Below, piece by piece: positions 15,864-23,090 of a stretch of 37,842 nucleotides of DNA. A program made the position numbers and the translations under genes. Position 1 is the stretch's first letter; each line of letters begins with the position of its first letter. The notes under the pieces are model-generated. The model did not search any database. It saw nothing but the letters and a program-made list of their open reading frames with translations, and was not told the DNA's origin. This stretch comes from an uncultured Bacilli bacterium. GTDB lineage: Bacteria; Bacillota_I; Bacilli_A; RF39; UBA660. The stretch spans positions 1-37,842 of the forward strand of contig CANQFJ010000017.1 in NCBI GenBank assembly GCA_947598485.1, read 5' to 3'.

Positions 15864-16352
15864 CTAGTATTCAAGTTTATTTTCAAACATTGCTTTAACA
15901 GCGTCAATACAAACATCAGCCTTAAAGCATCTAAATATTTCTTTTTTAAAAAGTTCCTGCCAATTTTCTTTATATCCCGCGAAACCTTTTTCGCCAACAA
16001 CGATATAAGGAGTGCCATCAACCTCATCATCAAAATAAGCAGCAACGTTAAGCATTAATAACTCCGTCTTATCATCTATAGCATGCCATTTTTCATCATA
16101 AATTTCCACATAATTATAATCAAACATGTCTTTATAATTAGGATTATTTTCTAAAGAAGTAAAAAAATCATTTGCTTTACTACATATAGGGCAATCTTTT
16201 TTGCCAAAAACATAAACTTTTACTTTTTTATCACTAGTGGAAATAATTTTTTGAGCATTAATACCATAATCAATCTCTTCTTTATTATTTAGACTGCATC
16301 CTGTAGCAAGTAGCAAAAAAAGCATTATAGCTAATATTTTTTTCATTTTCAT
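15864..16352 (-). CDS. Thioredoxin-like lipoprotein
   Basis: The protein has a lipoprotein signal (short basic N-terminus, hydrophobic stretch, lipobox 'LLATGC') followed by a thioredoxin-fold domain with 'VYVFGKKDCPICSKAN', a CxxC redox motif, and the conserved 'DGTPYIVVGEKGFAGYKE' with a cis-Pro. It should sit on the outer face of the membrane and act in thiol-disulfide exchange; the partner is unknown. The ORF track begins six codons earlier, inside miaB. I use the ATG at 16352 just past the miaB stop, which gives a normal signal sequence. It is co-transcribed with miaB. Two further cysteines near the C-terminus ('FRCFKADVC') are notable. Confidence 0.8.
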   Translation of the reverse strand: MKMKKILAIMLFLLLATGCSLNNKEEIDYGINAQKIISTSDKKVKVYVFGKKDCPICSKANDFFTSLENNPNYKDMFDYNYVEIYDEKWHAIDDKTELLMLNVAAYFDDEVDGTPYIVVGEKGFAGYKENWQELFKKEIFRCFKADVCIDAVKAMFENKLEY

Positions 16353-16353
16353 T

Positions 16354-17754
16354 CTATAAAGCTGTGCCATCTAAGCTAAAGCTTTTGGCATCTTCTATTT
16401 TAACATTTACTATTTGCCCAATTAAATCTTTACTTCCTATAACATTTACTAATTTATAGGTGTCAGTATAGCCATAAAGTTTTGTGCTATCTTTTTCACT
16501 TTCACCAAGTATTAAAACAGGTACTACTTTACCTAATAACTTTTCATTATTTATTCTAGAGTATTTATTAATAACTTCATTTAATCTTTGAAGTCTTTCT
16601 TCTTTTTCTTTTAAAGGTGTATCATCTTTCATAAATGAAGATGCCGTACCCTTTCTTTCTGAATAAATAAAAGTATAAGCACCATCATATTTACAGTATT
16701 CGGCAATATCCAAAGTTTTTTGGAAATCTTCTTCGGTTTCCCCAGGAAAACCTACGATTATATCCGTCGTAATACTAACACCCGGGATTCTATCTTTCAT
16801 CTTATTAAATAAATTTTTATATTCTTCTATAGTATATCTTCGATTCATCTTCTTTAATATAGCATCGCTACCTGATTGAATAGGCAGATGAATATACGGC
16901 ATAATATTATCGTATTTAGCTATAATATCTATCATTTTATCTGTGAAATTCCAAGGATGAGATGTCACAAAGCGAAGACGAGAAATCCCAAGCTTAGCTA
17001 CATTTTCTAAAAGATCGGCAAAATCATAACCTAGTTTTAAATCATTGCCATACGCATTAACATTTTGCCCAAGCAAAGTTATTTCTCGATAGCCATTTTG
17101 CACAAGATGAGAGCACTCTTCTAAGATATTTTCCATCTTACGGCTTCTTTCTCTTCCCCTTGTAAAAGGAACAATGCAATAAGTGCAGAATTTATCACAG
17201 CCATACATGATATTTACCCAAGCACATATTTTAGAATCTCTTTCATAGTTAACATTCTCAGGTACGATATCACTATTTGAATATACTTCAATATTTTGGC
17301 CTGTCTTTTTTTCAATTAATAATTTAGGTAAATCATATAAGTTATTGGTGCCTACCAAAATATCGACATATTTATGATTTTTCATTATATCTAAAGCCAC
17401 ATCTTCTTGAGATGCCATACATCCAGTTATCGCAATTATTAAATCTTTCTTATCCTTTTTTAAATGCTTACATCTACCAAGATAACCCATTACTTTTTCA
17501 TGAGCATTTTCTCTAATAGCACAAGTATTTAAAACAATAACATCAGCATCTTCTAAAGTCTCGGTAGCTTCCATTCCAAGCATAGTCATATATCTTTTTA
17601 TTTGTTCACTATCATGAACATTCATCTGACAACCATAAGTTCTTAAAAAATATTTCTTACCTTTATATATTTCATCATAATTTTTATTAACATCCAAATA
17701 TTTTATATCAACTTTTTCCCTGTTTTTAGCTTCACTATAATTAGGTAATTTCAT
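16354..17754 (-). CDS. miaB: tRNA-2-methylthio-N6-dimethylallyladenosine synthase MiaB
   Basis: MiaB is a radical-SAM methylthiotransferase that adds a thiomethyl group to i6A37 of tRNAs reading UNN codons. The 466 residues show the N-terminal UPF0004 domain with three cluster cysteines (Cys42 in 'YGCQMN', Cys78 in 'NTCAIREN', Cys112 in 'TGCMASQ'). The radical SAM motif 'CDKFCTYC' follows with 'IVPFTRGRERSR', and there is a C-terminal TRAM domain. A TATAAT lies about 20 nt upstream, with a possible -35 (TTCAAA) inside the left arm of the inverted repeat described at 17798-17906. Confidence 0.97.
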   Translation of the reverse strand: MKLPNYSEAKNREKVDIKYLDVNKNYDEIYKGKKYFLRTYGCQMNVHDSEQIKRYMTMLGMEATETLEDADVIVLNTCAIRENAHEKVMGYLGRCKHLKKDKKDLIIAITGCMASQEDVALDIMKNHKYVDILVGTNNLYDLPKLLIEKKTGQNIEVYSNSDIVPENVNYERDSKICAWVNIMYGCDKFCTYCIVPFTRGRERSRKMENILEECSHLVQNGYREITLLGQNVNAYGNDLKLGYDFADLLENVAKLGISRLRFVTSHPWNFTDKMIDIIAKYDNIMPYIHLPIQSGSDAILKKMNRRYTIEEYKNLFNKMKDRIPGVSITTDIIVGFPGETEEDFQKTLDIAEYCKYDGAYTFIYSERKGTASSFMKDDTPLKEKEERLQRLNEVINKYSRINNEKLLGKVVPVLILGESEKDSTKLYGYTDTYKLVNVIGSKDLIGQIVNVKIEDAKSFSLDGTAL

Positions 17755-17797
17755 AAAGGACCACTTCCAAAGGTATTATAACAAACATAAATATAAT

Positions 17798-17906
17798 TTG
17801 AAAGAGGGTTTTGGATGACATGGGAATATTACAAAAAGAATAATGATAATAAAATTGGATCGAATGATATGAAAATGGTAAAAAAATACCAAAACCCGTC
17901 TTTCAA
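17798..17906 (-). ncRNA. Candidate small RNA enclosed by an 18-bp inverted repeat
   Basis: TTGAAAGA(C)GGGTTTTGG at 17889-17906 (minus strand) is repeated in inverted orientation at 17798-17814, differing by one base, so the 109-nt transcript would close on itself. A sigma-A promoter with a Spo0A box upstream would place the 5' end almost exactly at the right arm. A small inner hairpin GGTATTTTTTTACC follows the 5' arm. There is no clear T-run after the left arm, so the RNA may continue into miaB as a structured leader. I do not recognise the family. Confidence 0.45.
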
Positions 17907-17910
17907 TTAG
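17815..17910 (+). CDS. Possible 31-residue small ORF inside the inverted repeat
   Basis: An ORF opening MTWEYYKKNN... lies wholly between the arms of the inverted repeat, on the strand opposite to the candidate RNA. GAGGG precedes the ATG by 6 nt. There is a TATAAT upstream but no good -35. Composition (K/N rich, no hydrophobic core) gives no function. It could well be fortuitous. Confidence 0.25.
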   Translation: MTWEYYKKNNDNKIGSNDMKMVKKYQNPSFN

Positions 17911-17912
17911 TC

Positions 17913-17951
17913 ATTATACACAATAAAAAAAGAAGTTCAACACTTTCGACA
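17913..17951 (-). promoter_or_regulatory. Sigma-A promoter with Spo0A box
   Basis: On the minus strand TTGAAC, 16 nt, TATAAT (17913-17940). Four bases upstream of the -35 is TGTCGAA (17945-17951), the exact core of a Spo0A box. The predicted start site falls at the first base of the inverted repeat arm. This suggests control by the sporulation master regulator. Confidence 0.6.
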
Positions 17952-17986
17952 AAATATAGCAAAATGTTACAAAATATTCTCAATAA

Positions 17987-19210
17987 TTAGTGCCTTTTAA
18001 TCTTATTTATAAACTCTATTAAATAATAAAATGCTGATAAAGGATAAACAAACTCACCTATTAATTCTTCTACATACCCATTAAAGCCAACTTTAAAATC
18101 ATATACTCCATAATCTTTATCATTTTTATCAAAGTTACCTGATATACCATAAAAGTTATATCTTTCAAAGCCTCTTGTCATCGCATACTTAATCATATGC
18201 CATTGAATAGCATATGCAGTGCCAAAATGCATAAACTCTTGTTTATTTCCGCCGAACAAGTATACTACCTCATATCCAAAAGTCATAAATACTCCTGAGG
18301 AAGCTGGAATAATATCTCCGTATTGATTTTTAAGTTCTTGAACCTCAATTATTTGTTTTTCTACTCTTTCTAAATCCTCTTTGGCTTTAGAAATTTTTTC
18401 CTCTTTAGCTTTTTGATCTATCATTATTCTAATATTCTCATCGATTTCGGCTTTTTGTTTATTTAACTCATCTAGCATAGAATTTACATCAATTTCAGCA
18501 ATAATAAACTTAACATCATCCTTATTAAAGAAGTTATACATATTTTGAAAATAAGCCAAATTACGATTAGCAAAGCTTTTTCTTTCACAGGTGGAATCCA
18601 ATATTTCTTTTACAAGAGGTAGTTCATCATATTGAGCTTCACGAACAATAATCTTATTTCTAATACTTTTTTGAATATTACGTCTAGTAAATGAACGCAT
18701 TTTTTTTAATAGTTCTTCTTCGCTTTTATCTTTAACATCAAGAACATACATCCATTTCACTTGCTTCATATCTTTTTGGGTAATAGTTTTATATCCTAAT
18801 GATTGAAGATGCTTTGATATATCTCGGTTATCAATACCGCCCTCGACTATTTCTCCTGCACTATTTCTTTGAACATTTATAACATAAGGATCAATCCTAA
18901 ACACATAACCGTCATGCTCTTTAACATATTTTTTTAGATTATCCGTAAAAAAATCAACTAATTCTTTATTTTGGTAATCCATTAAAAGACCACGGGGAGC
19001 ATAATACTCTTTCTTACCAAAGTATCTTGCAATAAAAGTAAACATGGAAGCAGTCACAACTTTATCGTCTTCTTTTACACCTAGATAAACAACCTTCCAG
19101 CCAGATTTTTCTCTTATTTTACCCATTTCTGGAGTTTGCATGAAAGTTCTTTGAGGTGATTTATCTAAAAAGTTTCGATATTCATTTTCTTCAAGTTCAC
19201 AAAATTTCAT
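17987..19210 (-). CDS. FemABX-family peptidyltransferase
   Basis: FemABX enzymes use aminoacyl-tRNA to add amino acids to the lipid II stem peptide and so build the peptidoglycan cross-bridge. The 407-residue protein has two GNAT-like subdomains ('MQTPEMGKIREKSGWKVVYLGV' at the start; 'GVFMTFGYEVVYLFGGNKQEFMHFGTAYAIQWHMIKYAMTRGFERYNFYGISG' near residues 308-360). A charged coiled-coil arm at about 245-295 is typical of FemA/FemX and implicated in tRNA contact. 'YYAPRGLLMDY' is also conserved. The residue added and position in the bridge cannot be told. The start has GGGAG. It stands alone between two intergenic regions. Confidence 0.92.
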   Translation of the reverse strand: MKFCELEENEYRNFLDKSPQRTFMQTPEMGKIREKSGWKVVYLGVKEDDKVVTASMFTFIARYFGKKEYYAPRGLLMDYQNKELVDFFTDNLKKYVKEHDGYVFRIDPYVINVQRNSAGEIVEGGIDNRDISKHLQSLGYKTITQKDMKQVKWMYVLDVKDKSEEELLKKMRSFTRRNIQKSIRNKIIVREAQYDELPLVKEILDSTCERKSFANRNLAYFQNMYNFFNKDDVKFIIAEIDVNSMLDELNKQKAEIDENIRIMIDQKAKEEKISKAKEDLERVEKQIIEVQELKNQYGDIIPASSGVFMTFGYEVVYLFGGNKQEFMHFGTAYAIQWHMIKYAMTRGFERYNFYGISGNFDKNDKDYGVYDFKVGFNGYVEELIGEFVYPLSAFYYLIEFINKIKRH

Positions 19211-19261
19211 AAGACTACTCCCATCATCAATCTACTTAAATTATATTAAATATTCTTTTCT

Positions 19262-19313
19262 TTAGCAATTAAAAAGAAGTTAAATTAATAACTCCAACTC
19301 CTTTATCTTATAT
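19262..19313. repeat. Direct repeat, left copy, flanking an accessory module
   Basis: The sequence matches 21492-21537 except for one substitution and a 6-bp AACTCC duplication. Read on the minus strand it contains AAGGAGTTA-TTAATT-TAACTTCTT followed by T5, a plausible intrinsic terminator. It lies just downstream of the DUF4143 gene stop and upstream of femX. Confidence 0.75.
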
Positions 19314-19315
19314 TT

Positions 19316-20518
19316 TTAAAAATTATCATCCATTAGGAAATCAAAAACATTAAGATGCTTAATTCCATTTTGAGAAAAGTCTTCTTTATTAGGAGAAATC
19401 ACATATTTAGGATGATTATCGTTTATATTATTAAAGGCATTAAATTCTCTAAGCCTAGTTTCTTCATTTTTTAAATCGTAGCAAGCTTGAATATATTTAA
19501 TATTTTTATTTTTAGATGCTATAAAATCGATTTCACTATCTTTGGTTTTGCCAACATAAACTTCATACCCTTTCTTTATTAATTCATTATATATTAAATT
19601 TTCAAAAGCTTGAGAGTAGTTAATCTCTTTATTATTAGTTTTAATTTTTTTTACACCTAAATCTGTAGCATAAAATTTATTCAATGATTTTAAAACTGCT
19701 TTCCCATTTATATCATATCTATAAACCCTGTTAATAATGAATGTTGAACAAAGTGCCTCTAGATATTTATACAAAGTATCAGTAGCTACTTTATTACCGC
19801 TTTGGACTAAATAATCTAACACATTTGTTGCAGAAAATTCTCTAGTTTCAGTTTCTAAAATATATTGAAGTATTTTATTAAACGAAGTAACATCTGATAT
19901 TCCAAGTCTTTCTACCACATCCTTAAGAAGTATAGAATCGTAAACATCTCTAATATAATTTTCTCTTGAATTATTATTTTCAAAGATAAACCTTTGTGGT
20001 AGTGTTCCCCATTCAAAAATATCCAATAATAAATTAGAATAATTCTCTGGTTTAGTGTTAGTTAATTCAACAACTTCTTTAAAGGACAAGGGATTAATTC
20101 TAAAACTTACATATCGACCTGATAAATCTGTAGATAATTCTAAAAAAGTCATCTTACTGTTTGAACCAGTAATAAAAATACTAAATTGATCAGTAATTCT
20201 TAAAGAATTAATCGCTTTTTCAAAATCTTTTACCTTTTGAATTTCATCTAAAAATATATAGTAAGTATCTTTATCCTTTACTAAAGACTTAATATAATCA
20301 TTTAATTCTATCGCATCTGTTATATTAGCATAATCGAGTGATTCGAAATTAATATATATTATATGATTGGCTTTGATTCCATCGTCCTTAATTTCTTCTA
20401 TTATTTGTTGCAATATTACTGACTTTCCACTTCTTCTTAGGCCACACAAAATTTTTATTAATGAGTTCACATAATAAAAATCTCTAATTTTATTCAAATA
20501 AAAGCTTCTTTTTAACAT
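19316..20518 (-). CDS. AAA ATPase with DUF4143 domain
   Basis: The 400-residue protein belongs to the AAA_14/DUF4143 ATPases, a large mobile family of unknown role often found near nuclease or toxin genes. The N-terminal ATPase has Walker A 'GLRRSGKSV' (residues 27-35) and Walker B 'YYIFLDEIQ' around residue 90. 'FITGSNSKMTFLELSTDLSGRYVSF' is the sensor/arginine region. The DUF4143 part near the C-terminus has the PD-(D/E)XK-like 'DSEIDFIASKN..IKYIQACYD', where the last catalytic Lys position reads Cys. Ribosome site GAGGGG. It is part of a 2.2 kb module bounded by direct repeats, which also holds a second, broken member of the same family. Confidence 0.9.
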   Translation of the reverse strand: MLKRSFYLNKIRDFYYVNSLIKILCGLRRSGKSVILQQIIEEIKDDGIKANHIIYINFESLDYANITDAIELNDYIKSLVKDKDTYYIFLDEIQKVKDFEKAINSLRITDQFSIFITGSNSKMTFLELSTDLSGRYVSFRINPLSFKEVVELTNTKPENYSNLLLDIFEWGTLPQRFIFENNNSRENYIRDVYDSILLKDVVERLGISDVTSFNKILQYILETETREFSATNVLDYLVQSGNKVATDTLYKYLEALCSTFIINRVYRYDINGKAVLKSLNKFYATDLGVKKIKTNNKEINYSQAFENLIYNELIKKGYEVYVGKTKDSEIDFIASKNKNIKYIQACYDLKNEETRLREFNAFNNINDNHPKYVISPNKEDFSQNGIKHLNVFDFLMDDNF

Positions 20519-20566
20519 CTTATTTCACCCCTCATTAATATTATATAATAAAGCCGCTTAAATTAA

Positions 20567-20629
20567 AAGTTTTTTTGTTGAATTGGAAAAGCTTTTTTAT
20601 TTCAGAAGTTTTTTTGTTAGATTGGAAAA
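20567..20629. repeat. Two 24-bp direct repeats upstream of the DUF4143 gene
   Basis: AAGTTTTTTTGTTGAATTGG... (20567-20590) and the same sequence with GA changed to AG (20606-20629) are 22/24 identical and start 39 bp apart. They lie in the promoter region of the DUF4143 gene and downstream of the UPF0158 gene. Regulatory site or leftover of a duplication; AT-richness makes this a weak call. Confidence 0.4.
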
Positions 20630-20653
20630 AATATTAGAATTAAATTGACATTT

Positions 20654-21055
20654 TTATTCATAATCTATACTATTTTTATTACACCAATCAATGGCTATTT
20701 TTTTATACTTTTCATCTCTAAATTTATACCATTTTTCGATAATATCAAAATTTAGACAAGTGTCTTTAAACCTGCGAAATGCACCTTGACCATTTATAGC
20801 AATTAGTAGTTGATTATGAATAGTTTTATCATCAATAGTTTCTATAAAGCTTTCCATCATTGAATATTCATTTATCTCATATCTTGTTGGTAACATAATA
20901 GACTTTGCAAATAATTCATCAAGTTCATCTTCGTTTAAATCTTCATAATCTCCAATATTTGACATAAAAATTTCTTTATTATCCGGATTATAATAAAAAT
21001 CTATTTCTTGACTTGTTTCTTGTAAAGCTTCAATTATATCATCTAATTTAACCAT
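20654..21055 (-). CDS. UPF0158 family protein
   Basis: The 133-residue acidic protein fits the uncharacterised UPF0158 family: 'LDDIIEALQETSQEIDFYYN..NKEI', 'LPTRYEINEYSMMESFI' and the conserved 'AINGQGAFRRFKD.......EKWYKFRDE.YKKIAIDWC'. Nothing suggests a catalytic activity. Members are scattered and often mobile. Ribosome site AGAAGG. It lies between the intact and the broken DUF4143 genes inside the repeat-flanked module. Confidence 0.88.
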   Translation of the reverse strand: MVKLDDIIEALQETSQEIDFYYNPDNKEIFMSNIGDYEDLNEDELDELFAKSIMLPTRYEINEYSMMESFIETIDDKTIHNQLLIAINGQGAFRRFKDTCLNFDIIEKWYKFRDEKYKKIAIDWCNKNSIDYE

Positions 21056-21093
21056 TTTTATACCTTCTCTCTATTATTCATAAATAATTTATA

Positions 21094-21498
21094 CTATAAA
21101 TCTAAACTATTTTGATTTAATAAAAATTCCTGTACCCCGATTACTAGTATGCCTTCTTCTGTGTATCAATGCTTAATATTATCTTTTACTACAATTATTT
21201 TCTTAAAATTATCATTAATATTCATTAAAGTTTTTTCTTCTTGGATTGTCTTTTCTCTTGTTTCTAAATTTAATGCTGACTGAACATAATATCCTTTATT
21301 TCCTAAATTACATACAAAATCGATTTCTTTTACAAGATCGTTTAAAACATCTATTCTCTCTATTTTATTTCTTTCATAATGTTCTTCAATATGATTATAT
21401 AATCTTTTTAATGTCTTCACAATATTTTCGTTGAATTTTTTGCCACTTTTGCCACTTTTATGGAATGAAATTTTTATATGTAATATTAATGTTAGCAA
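21094..21498 (-). pseudogene. Remnant of a second DUF4143 ATPase (C-terminal part)
   Basis: The ORF starts directly at the right-hand repeat with a non-homologous N-terminus, then becomes the C-terminal end of a DUF4143 protein: 'VKEIDFVCNLGNKGYYVQSALNLETREKTIQEE' and 'NFKKIIVVKDNIKH'. The ATPase half is missing. A TGA (21166-21168) interrupts it, and after the TGA the same frame continues with 'YTEEGILVIGVQEFLL', the normal end of the family, to a TAG at 21094. So it is both truncated at the front and broken near the end. Confidence 0.75.
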
Positions 21499-21537
21499 TT
21501 AAAAAGAAGCTAAATTAATAACTCCTTTATCTTATAT
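21492..21537. repeat. Direct repeat, right copy, flanking an accessory module
   Basis: Right partner of 19262-19313. It begins within the last codons of serS and contains the serS terminator (AAGGAGTTA...TAGCTTCTT then T5 on the minus strand, with G-T pairs). Since this copy belongs to serS, the left copy is presumably the duplicate. Confidence 0.75.
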
Positions 21538-22827
21538 CTTTTTGATTTGTTTTTCGATTTTTTCTTTGCCACCCATATATGGTCTTAAAGCTTCAGGAAT
21601 ATTAATGCTTCCATCTTCATTATAATTATTTTCAACAAAGGCAATTAATGCTCTTGGACTAGCAAGGACAGTATTATTTAAAGTATGAACAAAGTATGTA
21701 CCCTTTTCTCCCTTAGTTCTAATAGAAAGTCTTCTGGCTTGAGCATCTCCTAAAGTTGAACAAGAACCTACTTCAAAGTATTTCTTTTGTCTTGGACTCC
21801 AAGCTTCAACATCACAAGATTTAACTTTTAAATCGGCAAGGTCACCAGAGCAGCACTCTAAAGTACGAACAGGTATATCTAGACTTCTAAATAGTTCAAC
21901 GGTGGCTTTCCACATCTTTTCATACCAAGTAAAGGAATCTTCAGGCTTACATAATACAATCATTTCTTGTTTTTCAAATTGGTGAACACGGTATACGCCC
22001 TTTTCTTCAAGGCCATGAGCTCCCCCTTCTTTTCTAAAGCATGGAGAGTATGAAGTTAAAGCAATAGGAAGTTTATCTTCATCAATTATTTGGCCTAAGA
22101 AACGACCAATCATTGAGTGCTCACTTGTACCAATTAAGTATAAGTCTTCACCCTCAATTTTATACATCATAGCTTCCATTTCAGGAAATGACATAACGCC
22201 TTCAACAACTGAAGCATGAATCATAAATGGTGGAACACAATATGTAAATCCTTTATCAATCATAAAATCACGAGCATAAGTAAGCATTGCACTATGAAGA
22301 CGAGCTATATCCCCAGTTAAATAATAGAAACCTTCGCCTGAAGTTCTACCAGCACTTTCTTTATCAAGGCCGGCAACCCCATTTAAGATATCAGCATGAT
22401 ATGGAATTTCATAGTCAGGTACTACTGGTTCACCAAATCTTTCATTTTCCACATTTTCACTATCATCTTTACCAATCGGAACACTATCATCAATAATATT
22501 AGGAATAACAAGCATAATATCTTTGATTTGTTTAGCTAGTCTTTCTTCTTCAACTTCAAGACCTGCAATCTTAGTATTTACTTCATTAACCTCTTTTTTT
22601 ACTTCATTTGCTTCGTCTACTTTCTTTTCACGCATCAAAGCCCCAATAGAATCACTTAATTTATTTCTTTGTGAGCGTAGTTCATCAACTTCAGATTTAA
22701 TTTCACGATACTTAATATCCTTTTCATATACTTCATCAACTAAAGGAAGTTTCTCATCTTGAAATTTCTTTTTAATATTTTCTTTTACTAAATCTCTGTT
22801 TTCTCTAATTAAATTCATATCTATCAT
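21532..22827 (-). CDS. serS: Seryl-tRNA synthetase
   Basis: This class II synthetase charges tRNA-Ser (and tRNA-Sec where present). The N-terminal coiled-coil tRNA arm is visible at residues 30-100 ('EVDELRSQRNKLSDSIGALMREKK'). It is followed by 'GTSEHSMIGRFLGQIIDEDKLPIALTSYSPCFRKEGGAHG' (motif 2 region) and 'LNNTVLASPRALIAFVENNYNEDGSINIPEALRPYMGG' (motif 3 and C-terminus). The track begins at a GTG nine nt upstream. I use the ATG at 22827 ('MIDMNLIREN'), 8 nt after AAGGG. Control is by the serine T-box upstream. Confidence 0.97.
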   Translation of the reverse strand: MIDMNLIRENRDLVKENIKKKFQDEKLPLVDEVYEKDIKYREIKSEVDELRSQRNKLSDSIGALMREKKVDEANEVKKEVNEVNTKIAGLEVEEERLAKQIKDIMLVIPNIIDDSVPIGKDDSENVENERFGEPVVPDYEIPYHADILNGVAGLDKESAGRTSGEGFYYLTGDIARLHSAMLTYARDFMIDKGFTYCVPPFMIHASVVEGVMSFPEMEAMMYKIEGEDLYLIGTSEHSMIGRFLGQIIDEDKLPIALTSYSPCFRKEGGAHGLEEKGVYRVHQFEKQEMIVLCKPEDSFTWYEKMWKATVELFRSLDIPVRTLECCSGDLADLKVKSCDVEAWSPRQKKYFEVGSCSTLGDAQARRLSIRTKGEKGTYFVHTLNNTVLASPRALIAFVENNYNEDGSINIPEALRPYMGGKEKIEKQIKKI

Positions 22828-22847
22828 AAATATCACCCTTCCTTAAA

Positions 22848-23050
22848 TAAAAAAGCACCACACATTGCAAGGAGCAAATAATGCGGTGCCATCCTTTAGA
22901 TAACTTAATTATGTTAACGAGTTTTATACCCGGGATTTATTAGATCCTCTAGAAAGTAGATTCATAGATTATTATTTACTAGTTTTCACCAAACACTAGC
23001 TCTCTTCAAAATAAACCTCTATTACTGGTCTTTCTTTAAACGATTTACGC
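22848..23050 (-). promoter_or_regulatory. T-box riboswitch, serine (serS leader)
   Basis: The T-box variant AAGGATGGCACCGC lies at about 22881-22895 on the minus strand. GCACCGCA...TGTGGTGC followed by TTTTTTATTT forms the terminator. Stem I closes with AGAAAG (about 23029-23035) and CTTTCT. The triplet before the latter arm is TCT followed by A (22958-22960), a serine specifier in agreement with serS. The CCCGGGTAT segment lies in the stem II/III region. Confidence 0.92.
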
Positions 23051-23090
23051 CCTCATTGTAGCATTATTTAAAAATTTTTGCAAGAAACAA

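Noticed and set aside
17798-17906. Inverted repeat considered as the ends of a miniature transposon (MITE)
   Set aside because: No flanking target-site duplication is visible, there is only one copy in the window, and a promoter start site coincides with one arm, which favours an RNA or regulatory role.
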